Positions 28,337 to 36,498 of a DNA stretch of 37,287 nt are shown in pieces (within the stretch, counting starts at the first letter, position 1; each line of letters starts with the position of its first letter). Under the pieces are notes generated by a model. The model searched no databases and was not told where the DNA came from. It saw only the letters and a program-made list of their open reading frames with translations. This DNA comes from Phenylobacterium parvum (lineage in GTDB: Bacteria; Pseudomonadota; Alphaproteobacteria; Caulobacterales; Caulobacteraceae). A program made the position numbers and the translations under genes. Where the stretch lies: assembly GCA_029977805.1 (NCBI GenBank), contig JAPOKE010000008.1, forward strand, positions 1-37,287. Reading direction: 5' to 3'.

Positions 28337-30087
28337 TCCCGGGCCTCGAAAACGGTCTTGAGCTCGGTCTTCAGGATCTTGCCATTGGCGTTGCGCGGCA
28401 GGGGCTCCGGCCAGAACCGGACCTCGACCGGCACCTTGAAGGCGGCCAGGCGCTCGCGCACCCACTGCCGGAGCTCGGCCTCGCCGGCGGTTCCGCCGGG
28501 CTTCAGGTGGACCACGGCGGCGGGCTCCTCTCCGAGGGTCTTGTGGGGAACCCCGACCAGGGCGGCGTCCATCACGTCCGGATGGTCGTAGAGCACGTTC
28601 TCGACCTCGACGCAGTAGATGTTCTCGCCGCCGCGGATCAGCATGTCCTTGGCCCGGTCGACGATGAACATGAAGCCCTCCTCATCGAGGCGGGCCAGGT
28701 CTCCGGTGCGCAGCCAGCCGTCCCGGAAGGTCTCGGCGGTGGCCTCGGGCTTGTTCCAGTAGAGCTTCACCACCTGCGGGCCCTTGACCCACAGCTCGCC
28801 GACCGTCCCGACGGGCAGGACCGTCACGCCGTCGGCGGGGTCGCGGATCTCCATCTCGCCGACCGGGGCGGCGGGCCCGGCGCTGTCCGGGCGGGCCTCG
28901 TAGTCCCGGCCGGTATGGCCGGTGAAGGTGGCGGTGGTCTCGGTCATGCCCCAGCCGTTGCCGGGGGCGGAGCCGGGGAAGACCTCGACGATGCGGCGCA
29001 CCAGTTCCGGAGCGGAGGGCGCCCCGCCGTAGGAGACGGAGACCAGGGAGGACAGGTCGTACTTCGCCCGCGCCGGATGCTCGATCAGCTGCCAGGCGAT
29101 GGTCGGGACCCCGCCCGTGGCGTCGATGCGCTCGCGCTCGATCAGCTGCATGGCCTGCTCGGCCTCCCAGCGGCGCATGAGCACGATCTTGCCGCCGGCG
29201 TTCATGGTCGGCCCGAGGGTCGCGGACAGGCCGGTGGCGTGGAACAGGGGCACGACCAGGAGGGAGCTGCGCTGGGGCAGCTTGTGCGGGTCGCTCTCCG
29301 GCAGGGGCTGGCCGGCCCGCAGGAAGTTCCGCGCCGCGCCGATCCCGCTGGTCATGACGTTGGTGGTCATGTTGCGGTGGGTGCCCAGGGCGCCCTTTGG
29401 CCGGCCCGTCGTGCCCGAGGTGTAGAGGATGGTGGCGTCGTCGTCAGGGTCGATGGCGACGTCCGGCAGCGGCGCGTCCGGCAGGTCCTTCCAGCCGTTG
29501 ACGGGACCGATAACGCTCTCGAGGCGCACCGCCCTCGGACCCGGGTCGGCGCCGGCGGGAAGCCGGGCGACGTAGATCTTCTCGAGGTCCGGCAGTTCGT
29601 CCAGGTGCGGGGCGATGCGCTCCAGCCGCTCGTCGTCCACGAGGGCGACCCGGGTCCCGGAGTCGGCCAGGCCGTACTGGAGCTCGGGTCCCGTCCACCA
29701 TCCATTCAGCGGCGTGACGATCGCACCGGCGAGGACGCCGGCGTAGAAGGCCACCGGCCATTCGGGCAGGTTGCGCATGATCACCGCGACCCGGTCGCCC
29801 TTGCGGATCCCGTCCGCCTGGAGCTGGCGGGCCAGGGCGATGGCGGCGCGGGAAAAGGCCTCGTAGGTCGCGCGGTCGTCCTCGTAGACCAGGAACTCCC
29901 GCGCCCCGAAGGCCCGGCCGTTCAGGAAGATGTCCCGCAGGGTCGGCGGCGCGCTCTTCCAGGTCCTCTGCCGGACGCCCCGGATGACAAGCTCCTCCAT
30001 CTCGAAGCGCTGGCCCGGCGCCGTCAGGCGCGCGTGCGCCTCGGCGATCGACATGACGGGCCATTCGGGAGCGGAGTCGGACGACAT
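28333..30087 (-). CDS. Acyl-CoA synthetase (AMP-dependent ligase)
   Basis: 584 aa; ATILYTSGTTGRPKGALGTHRNM, WGMTETTATFTGHTG, DGWLRTGDLARLDEEGFMFIVDRAKDMLIRGGENIYCVEVENVLYDHPDV. Confidence 0.95.
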   Translation of the reverse strand: MSSDSAPEWPVMSIAEAHARLTAPGQRFEMEELVIRGVRQRTWKSAPPTLRDIFLNGRAFGAREFLVYEDDRATYEAFSRAAIALARQLQADGIRKGDRVAVIMRNLPEWPVAFYAGVLAGAIVTPLNGWWTGPELQYGLADSGTRVALVDDERLERIAPHLDELPDLEKIYVARLPAGADPGPRAVRLESVIGPVNGWKDLPDAPLPDVAIDPDDDATILYTSGTTGRPKGALGTHRNMTTNVMTSGIGAARNFLRAGQPLPESDPHKLPQRSSLLVVPLFHATGLSATLGPTMNAGGKIVLMRRWEAEQAMQLIERERIDATGGVPTIAWQLIEHPARAKYDLSSLVSVSYGGAPSAPELVRRIVEVFPGSAPGNGWGMTETTATFTGHTGRDYEARPDSAGPAAPVGEMEIRDPADGVTVLPVGTVGELWVKGPQVVKLYWNKPEATAETFRDGWLRTGDLARLDEEGFMFIVDRAKDMLIRGGENIYCVEVENVLYDHPDVMDAALVGVPHKTLGEEPAAVVHLKPGGTAGEAELRQWVRERLAAFKVPVEVRFWPEPLPRNANGKILKTELKTVFEARE

Positions 30088-30150
30088 TCAGGGAACCGGG
30101 GAAAAGGGAGGGAACGCCGGGACCCTGACGGCCTAACGTCGCGGCGATCA

Positions 30151-30192
30151 AGCAAAAACAAGGGGGCGCCCCACCCGGGACGCCCCCTGTTC
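30151..30192 (-). terminator. Intrinsic terminator of the acyl-CoA dehydrogenase gene
   Basis: Minus strand AGGGGGCGTCCCGGGTGGGGCGCCCCCTTGTTTTTGCT: 8-bp GC stem followed by TTGTTTTT; 3' of the stop at 30210. Confidence 0.85.
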
Positions 30193-30209
30193 CGTTCCGC
30201 GCCGCCGGT

Positions 30210-31538
30210 TCAGGCCGAGGCGGCGTCCCGCGCCCGGCGGGCGTATTCTTCCTTCATCTCCGTCAGCTCCTTGGAGAACTTCTCCTGGGCTTCCTCGCGC
30301 AGGCGGGGGATGTGGTACTTCGGGAAGAGGTCGTTGTCGGGCCGGTAGTCCTTGAGGACCTGCTTGGCGAGGGTGACCTTGTGGACCTCGGTCGGGCCGT
30401 CGGCGATGCCCATGACCAGCGAGCTGGTGACCATGTGCATGAAGGGCATCTCGTTCGAGACGCCGAGCGCGCCGTGCAGGTGCGCCGCCTTGGTGGCGAT
30501 GTCGTTGTAGACCTTGGGCATGGCCACCTTGATGGCGGCGATGTCCTTCCGGACCATATTGTAGTCCTTGTGCTTGTCGATCAGCCAGGCCGTCCTCAGC
30601 ACCAGGAGGCGGAAGCTCTCCAGGGCGATCCAGGAGTCCGCGATCTGCTCCTGCACCATCTGCAGGTCGGCAAGCCGGCCGTCGCGCGTGGTGCGGGAGA
30701 CGGCGCGCTGGCACATCAGGTCCAGGGCGTGCTTGCAGGCGCCCACCGTGCGCATGGCGTGGTGGACCCGGCCGCCGCCCAGGCGGACCTGGGCGATGAC
30801 GAAGGCCGCGCCGCGCTCGCCGAGCAGGGCGTCGTAGGGGACGCGAACGTCCTTGTACTCGACATAGCCCTCATTGCCGCCGCCGATCTCGCCGCCCGCG
30901 CCGACGGCGACGTTGCGGATGATCCGGACCCCGGGGGTGTCGGTCGGGACCAGGAAGATGGAGGTGCGCCGGTAGGGGTCCTTCGCATCCGGGTCGGTGA
31001 TGGCGTAGACGACCAGGACCTTCGCCCAGCGGGCGTTGGTCGAGTACCACTTCTCGCCGTTGATGACCCATTCGTCGCCGTCGAGGACGGCGCGGGTGCG
31101 GAAGGTCAGCGGGTCGGAGCCGCCGGTCGGCTCGGACATGGAGAAGGCGGAGCGGATCTCGCCGTTCAGGAGCGGCCAGAGGTACTGCTCCTTCTGCTTC
31201 TCGGTCCCGTAATGGGCGATGATCTCGGCATTGCCGGTGTCGGGGGCCTGGCAGCCGAAGATGGTGGGGGCGAGGCCGTTGCGGCCCAGCTTCTCGTTCA
31301 TGAGGCCCAGCTTCAGCTGGCCATAGCCCTGGCCGCCCAGCTCCGGGCCGAGGTGGCAGGCCCACAGGCCCTGGGCCTTCACCTTGTCCTGCAGCGGCTT
31401 GATGAACTTCTCGCGGCCCAGGGGACCGTGGGCGGCCATGCCGAGGTGGCTGAGGGGTTCGACCTCCTCGCGCATGAAGTCCTCGATCCAGTCGAGCTTC
31501 TTCTGGAATTCAGGATCGGTTTCGAAGTCCCAGGCCAT
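30210..31538 (-). CDS. Acyl-CoA dehydrogenase family protein
   Basis: Starts MAWDFETDPEFQKKLDWIEDFMREEVEPL; AFSMSEPTGGSDPLTFRTRA, DEWVINGEKWYSTNARWA, LHGALGVSNEMPF. Confidence 0.95.
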   Translation of the reverse strand: MAWDFETDPEFQKKLDWIEDFMREEVEPLSHLGMAAHGPLGREKFIKPLQDKVKAQGLWACHLGPELGGQGYGQLKLGLMNEKLGRNGLAPTIFGCQAPDTGNAEIIAHYGTEKQKEQYLWPLLNGEIRSAFSMSEPTGGSDPLTFRTRAVLDGDEWVINGEKWYSTNARWAKVLVVYAITDPDAKDPYRRTSIFLVPTDTPGVRIIRNVAVGAGGEIGGGNEGYVEYKDVRVPYDALLGERGAAFVIAQVRLGGGRVHHAMRTVGACKHALDLMCQRAVSRTTRDGRLADLQMVQEQIADSWIALESFRLLVLRTAWLIDKHKDYNMVRKDIAAIKVAMPKVYNDIATKAAHLHGALGVSNEMPFMHMVTSSLVMGIADGPTEVHKVTLAKQVLKDYRPDNDLFPKYHIPRLREEAQEKFSKELTEMKEEYARRARDAASA

Positions 31539-31689
31539 GTCGTTCCTCCCGGCCGCCCGGCGGCGGCATACTGTTTGTTCAACTATCCGATGACTGGACG
31601 AAATGCGCAACGGCGGGCTTTCGCGCGAAGCCCCGCCGGGGCAAGGTCCGGCGACGGGCGCCCGCCAGGGCCCAGGGGAGGAACCGGAC

Positions 31690-32907
31690 ATGACCAGACC
31701 TGAATCCCACGGATTCTCGAGCGCCCGGCTGGCGCGCCTCGATCACTTCCTGAAGGCCAAGTACCTCGACAGCGGCCGGCTGTCCTGCGCCCACGTCCAG
31801 GTGCTCCGGGGCGGGACCCTGGTGCACGAGAGCGTGCAGGGCCACGCGGACCGCGAGCGCGGACGCGCCTCGACCCGGGACGACGTCTACCGCATCTATT
31901 CCATGACCAAGCCGATCACGAGCCTGGCCTTCATGATGCTGGTCGAGGAGGGCGCGGTGGCCCTCGACGACCCGGTCTCGCGCTTCATCCCCGAGTGGAA
32001 GGACCTGGCGGTCTTCTCCGCCGGGACGGGACCCTACCTGACGACCCCACCGGCGCGGCCCATGCAGATGGTCGACCTCCTGCGCCACACCTCGGGCCTG
32101 ACCTACGGCTTCCAGACCCGGACGAACGTCGATGCGGCCTACCGCAAGCTGAAGATCGCCGACGCGCACGGGGACCTCGACCCCCAGGGCTTCGTCGACG
32201 CCCTCGCCCGCCTTCCGCTGGAGTTCTCGCCCGGCGAGGCCTGGAACTACTCCATCTCCACGGACGTGCTGGGCGTCCTGGTCGAGCGGATCTCGGGCCG
32301 GCCCTTCCAGGACTTCCTGGCGGAGCGGATCTTCGCCCCCCTCGGCATGGACCAGACCGGCTTCAGCCTGCGCCCGGACCAGGCCGCCCGCTTCACCGCC
32401 TGCTATGCGCCGACGCCCCAGGGCGGCCTGACCCTGCAGGACGATCCGGAGACCAGCGCCTACCACCGCACGCCCCGGTTCCATTCCGGCGGCGGGGGCC
32501 TCGTCTCCACCGCAGACGACTACATGAAGTTCTGCCGCATGCTGGTGAACCAGGGCGAGCTCAACGGCCATCGGCTGATTGCGCCCGCCACCCTGAGGCT
32601 GATGGCGTCCAACCACCTGCCGGGCGGCCAGGACCTGACCATGCTGTCCCGCTCGCTCTTCTCGGAGGCGACCAACGCCGGGGTCGGGTTCGGCCTGGGC
32701 TTCGCCGTCACCTTCGACCCGGTCCGGGCCATGCTGACCTCGAGCCCGGGCGAGTACTACTGGGGCGGGGCGGCCTCGACGGCCTTCTGGATCGACCCCG
32801 TGAAGGACATCGCCGTGGTCTTCCTGACCCAGCTGATGGGGTCCTCGACCTATCCGATCCGCCGGGAGCTCCGGACCCTCGTCTACTCCGCCCTGATGGA
32901 GCCCTGA
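31690..32907 (+). CDS. Class C beta-lactamase-like serine hydrolase / esterase
   Basis: Starts MTRPESHGFSSARLARLDHFL; SxxK in IYSMTKPITS, Tyr motif WNYSISTDVLGVLVERISG, FHSGGGGLVSTADDYMKF. Confidence 0.9.
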   Translation: MTRPESHGFSSARLARLDHFLKAKYLDSGRLSCAHVQVLRGGTLVHESVQGHADRERGRASTRDDVYRIYSMTKPITSLAFMMLVEEGAVALDDPVSRFIPEWKDLAVFSAGTGPYLTTPPARPMQMVDLLRHTSGLTYGFQTRTNVDAAYRKLKIADAHGDLDPQGFVDALARLPLEFSPGEAWNYSISTDVLGVLVERISGRPFQDFLAERIFAPLGMDQTGFSLRPDQAARFTACYAPTPQGGLTLQDDPETSAYHRTPRFHSGGGGLVSTADDYMKFCRMLVNQGELNGHRLIAPATLRLMASNHLPGGQDLTMLSRSLFSEATNAGVGFGLGFAVTFDPVRAMLTSSPGEYYWGGAASTAFWIDPVKDIAVVFLTQLMGSSTYPIRRELRTLVYSALMEP

Positions 32908-32920
32908 GCGGTCCTCAGGG
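32902..32920. terminator. Perfect 7-bp hairpin spanning both stop codons of convergent genes
   Basis: CCCTGAG-CGGTC-CTCAGGG; the two TGA stops lie in opposite arms. No T-tract, so terminator function is tentative. Confidence 0.45.
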
Positions 32921-34456
32921 GGTGTCCACCCGGGGCGGGGCCGGCGCCATGGCCGGCGCCGGCTCATCGGCCCTGGGGGCGAAGGCGGCGAGGAGGCTGG
33001 ACTTGCGCCAGTTGCCCCAGCGGTACCAGGCCAGGGCCAGCAGGCAGGAGGCGATCGAGCCCACCGGGAAGCTGATCCAGACCGCGTCCGCGCCGAGCCA
33101 GGGCTGGAGCAGGCTCGCCACCGGGATCCGGATGCCCCACATGGCGATGATCATCGAGATCAGCGGCGGCCAGACCGAGCCCGTGGCGCGCACGATCCCC
33201 GACAGGATGAAGCTCATGCCGAAGGGGATGAAGCCCCAGAGGACGAAATAGTTGATGTGCTGGGCGATGGGGATGGAGGCGCTGCCCTCGGGCAGGAAGA
33301 GCCTCGGGGCCAGCGGACCCGCCGCATAGATCAGCAGGATCGGCAGGGCGCTGAGCAGGGCGGCGTAGCCGATGCCGGTGCGCGCGACCTGGTCCACCCT
33401 GTCCATCCGGCCGGCCCCGACGTTCTGGGCCGCCATGGAGGAGACCGCCATGCCCAGCGCCATGGCGGGCATCTGGACATAGGCCCACATCTGCATGGCC
33501 ACCCCATAGGCCGCCGCCGTGGTCGACCCATAGCTGTTGACGAAGCTCGTCATGGTCAGGGCCGCAAAGGACATGATGAACATCTGCAGGCCCATGGGCA
33601 GGCCCTTGAAGACGAGGCTGCGGATGATCGACAGGTCAGGGATCAGGTTGCGGAACTCCCCGGGCCTGGGGATCAGGATCGAGTCCTTGCGGTGCAGCCA
33701 GAAGATGATCGAGGCGAGGGTGATGCCCTGGCAGATCAGGGTCGCCGAGGCCGAGCCGGCGATGCCGAGCCGCGGGAAGGGCCCGAACCCGGTGATCAGC
33801 ATCGGGTTGAGGATCACCTCCATCGAGATGGACATCAGGGCGAAATAGAACGGGGTCCGGGAGTCCCCCGTGCCGCGCTGGGCCATCTGCACGAAGGAGA
33901 AGAAGTACATGATCGGGATCGCCATGAAGATCACGCGGAGATAGGCGATCGCGTCGGCCCGGGCGTCCTGCGGGGTGCCCATGGCGGTCAGGATGTGCGG
34001 GGTGGCGATGAACCCCGTCAGTCCGGCCAGCAGGGAGATGCCCAGGAAGAAGACGATGCAGGTGCCAACCACCCGCTTCGCGAGGTCCCGGTTGCCGGAG
34101 CCGATCGCCTGGCCGATCAGCAGGTTGGCGGACATGGAGACCCCGAACATGGCCCCCATCATCAGGAAGAAGACCTGGTTGGCGTTGGTGGTGGCGGTCA
34201 GGGCGGCGGGGCCCAGCACGTGGCTGACCCAGAAGGCGTTGGAGGTGCCGCTCAGGGACTGGAGGATGTTGGTCCCGAGGACCGGCAGGGCGAAGGTGAC
34301 GAGGGTCGGCCCGATGGGACCGGTGGTCAGGTCGGGCATGCCCGGACGCCGTCCGGGGCCAAACCCGCCGGGGCCGCCCGGACCGCCCGGTCCCCTGGGG
34401 GGGCCGCCGCCGAATCCGCCCGCGGGGCTCTCGCGTCTGGCGACCGCCGCCTCCAT
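32915..34456 (-). CDS. MATE family efflux transporter
   Basis: LTTGPIGPTLVTFALPVLGTNILQSLSGTSNAFWVSHVLGPAALTATTNANQVFFLMMGAMFGVSMSANLLIGQAIGSGN; start taken at MEAAVARRES (34456), alternative MPDLTTG at 34339. Confidence 0.92.
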   Translation of the reverse strand: MEAAVARRESPAGGFGGGPPRGPGGPGGPGGFGPGRRPGMPDLTTGPIGPTLVTFALPVLGTNILQSLSGTSNAFWVSHVLGPAALTATTNANQVFFLMMGAMFGVSMSANLLIGQAIGSGNRDLAKRVVGTCIVFFLGISLLAGLTGFIATPHILTAMGTPQDARADAIAYLRVIFMAIPIMYFFSFVQMAQRGTGDSRTPFYFALMSISMEVILNPMLITGFGPFPRLGIAGSASATLICQGITLASIIFWLHRKDSILIPRPGEFRNLIPDLSIIRSLVFKGLPMGLQMFIMSFAALTMTSFVNSYGSTTAAAYGVAMQMWAYVQMPAMALGMAVSSMAAQNVGAGRMDRVDQVARTGIGYAALLSALPILLIYAAGPLAPRLFLPEGSASIPIAQHINYFVLWGFIPFGMSFILSGIVRATGSVWPPLISMIIAMWGIRIPVASLLQPWLGADAVWISFPVGSIASCLLALAWYRWGNWRKSSLLAAFAPRADEPAPAMAPAPPRVDTP

Positions 34457-34650
34457 GCCCTGGCTCTTCCCCGGTCTGTGGGCCTGCCTCCCGACGGGGG
34501 CGGCGCCCGGGACCGTCCCGCTGCTGGGCGACCCTTCTTTCGACTCAACTCTAGGCCCCGGCGGCCTGCGCCTCAACCCGCCCTTCGGATTCCCATGGCC
34601 GGCGAACGCCGCTAGGAACAGGGGCTAGGCATGCGAGGGCAGGTTTCGAG

Positions 34651-35703
34651 ATGAAGCTCATCGTCACGGGCGGCGCAGGATTCATCGGTTCGGCCGTCGT
34701 GAGGCGGGCCGTGGGCGAAGGACGCAGCGTCGTGAACCTCGACGCCCTCACCTATTCGGCGAGCCTGGACAATGTCGCCTCTGTCGCGGGCCAGGCGGGC
34801 TATGCCTTCGAGCACGCCGACATCTGCGACGCCGCCGCCGTGGCCGCCGTCTTCGCGCGCCACCAGCCCGACGCCGTCATGCACCTGGCCGCAGAGAGCC
34901 ACAATGACCGGGCGATCGACGGCCCCATCGACTTCGTGCGCACCAATGTCCTGGGCACGGCCGTCCTGCTTGAGGCGGCGCGGCGCTACTGGTCCGCCCT
35001 GCCTCCCGGCCGGCGCGAGGCCTTCCGGTTCCACCACGTCTCCACGGACGAGGTCTTCGGCGCCCTGGGCGAGGACGGCGCCTTCAGCGAGGCCACGCCC
35101 TACGATCCCAACTCGCCCTACTCCGCCTCCAAGGCCGGCGCCGACCACCTGGTCCGCGCCTGGGGCCGCACATACGGCCTGCCGGTGGTGATCACCAACT
35201 GCGCGAACAACTACGGCCCCTTCCAGTTCCCGGAAAAGCTGATCCCGACGGTCATCGTCCGGGCCATGGAGGGCAAGGCCATCCCCGTCTACGGCGACGG
35301 CCGCCAGGTGCGCGACTGGCTGCACGTGGACGACCACGCCGAGGCCCTGCTGACGGTCCTCGACCGCGGCCGGCTGGGCGAGACCTACTGCATCGGCGGC
35401 GACTCGACCCGCCGCAACATCGAGGTCGTCCGGATGCTCTGCGAGGCCCTCGACCGCTACGCCCCGGCCAACACGCCGCACGCGGACAAGATCAGCTTCG
35501 TCACCGACCGGCCGGGCCACGACTTCCGCTACGCCATCGACGCCTCGAAGATCCGCGACGAACTGGGCTGGACCCCCCGCACGCCGGTCCCGCAGGGCCT
35601 GGACGAGACCGTGCGCTGGTACGTCGAGAACCAGGCCTGGTGGCAGGCCATCCGCGACCGCGGCTTCACCGCCGAACGCCAGGGCCTGTCAGGCGGCGCC
35701 TGA
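34651..35703 (+). CDS. rfbB: dTDP-glucose 4,6-dehydratase
   Basis: 350 aa; VTGGAGFIGSAVVR, HLAAESHNDRAIDGP, HVSTDEVFGALG, PYSASKAGADHLVRAW, NCANNYGPFQFPEKLIP. Confidence 0.95.
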   Translation: MKLIVTGGAGFIGSAVVRRAVGEGRSVVNLDALTYSASLDNVASVAGQAGYAFEHADICDAAAVAAVFARHQPDAVMHLAAESHNDRAIDGPIDFVRTNVLGTAVLLEAARRYWSALPPGRREAFRFHHVSTDEVFGALGEDGAFSEATPYDPNSPYSASKAGADHLVRAWGRTYGLPVVITNCANNYGPFQFPEKLIPTVIVRAMEGKAIPVYGDGRQVRDWLHVDDHAEALLTVLDRGRLGETYCIGGDSTRRNIEVVRMLCEALDRYAPANTPHADKISFVTDRPGHDFRYAIDASKIRDELGWTPRTPVPQGLDETVRWYVENQAWWQAIRDRGFTAERQGLSGGA

Positions 35704-36498
35704 GACCTCCGGGGTCGCGGCCGGACGGTCCTTCAGGGCCCGGAGCTCCCGGTAGATCGTCACGGTCAGGACGACGGTGAAGATCGAGTTCGCGAAAGAG
35801 ACCAGAAGGTTCAGCAGGAAGAAGACGCCGGTGAGCGGCGAAAGGGCGATGTCCGGGTCGCTCTCCAGGGGAAGGCTCGTCAGCAGGGACACCGGGAAGA
35901 AAAGGAGCCCCGAGAGGATGAAGAGCCCGAGGAGTCGCCAGCGGTTGTCGCGGGTCAGGTCCCGGCTTCTCTGGAGCGCGCCACCGACGTCCTTCCCCTC
36001 GAAGATCATGGCCATCGGGGCCATGGACAAGGCGAGGGCGATCATGATCCCGGGAACGATGAACAGGATCATGCCCAGAAAGGTGAAGATGCCAACGACC
36101 AGGGTGAGCAGGAAGTAGCTGACAAGGCTGGGCTTCGGGTCGCGCAGGATGTCCATGAACTTCAGGGTCCGGCCCTCAGCGGAGGCGTCCGCCAGCTTGT
36201 ATTGGGCGACGGCGAACCGGAGGGCCACGGCGATGAACACCCCGACGAAGACAAGGACCAGGGGAGCCATGGCGAGCCCAAACGGAAGCGATTCAGGGTC
36301 AAGCCCCAGGCCCTTCTGCAGGGCGAAGCCCAGTCCGGCGAGCGGTATGGCCATGGCGACGAGCCCGGCGAGGACGACGCCGATCAGGAGCAGCATCAGG
36401 AGCGCCAGCGGTCCGAAGGCCTTGAGGAAGGCCCGGCAGGTCTTCTCGAAGGTCGCGATGACCGGAAGCTTGGCGGGGGCGAAGGAGATTTCGGTCAT
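35689..36498 (-). CDS. Multi-pass membrane protein, unknown function (GlyGly/PGIM-type repeat membrane domain)
   Basis: Starts MTEISFAPAKLPVIATFEKTCRAFLKAF; hydrophobic helices, FIVPGIMIALALSMAPMAMIFEGKDVGGALQRSRDLTRDNRWRLLGL. Confidence 0.75.
   Translation of the reverse strand: MTEISFAPAKLPVIATFEKTCRAFLKAFGPLALLMLLLIGVVLAGLVAMAIPLAGLGFALQKGLGLDPESLPFGLAMAPLVLVFVGVFIAVALRFAVAQYKLADASAEGRTLKFMDILRDPKPSLVSYFLLTLVVGIFTFLGMILFIVPGIMIALALSMAPMAMIFEGKDVGGALQRSRDLTRDNRWRLLGLFILSGLLFFPVSLLTSLPLESDPDIALSPLTGVFFLLNLLVSFANSIFTVVLTVTIYRELRALKDRPAATPEVSGAA

Noticed and set aside
34369-34440. GGPGGPGG-coding GC-rich tract as a DNA tandem repeat
   Set aside because: Too short and irregular for a true tandem repeat; reported only as a possible protein tail.
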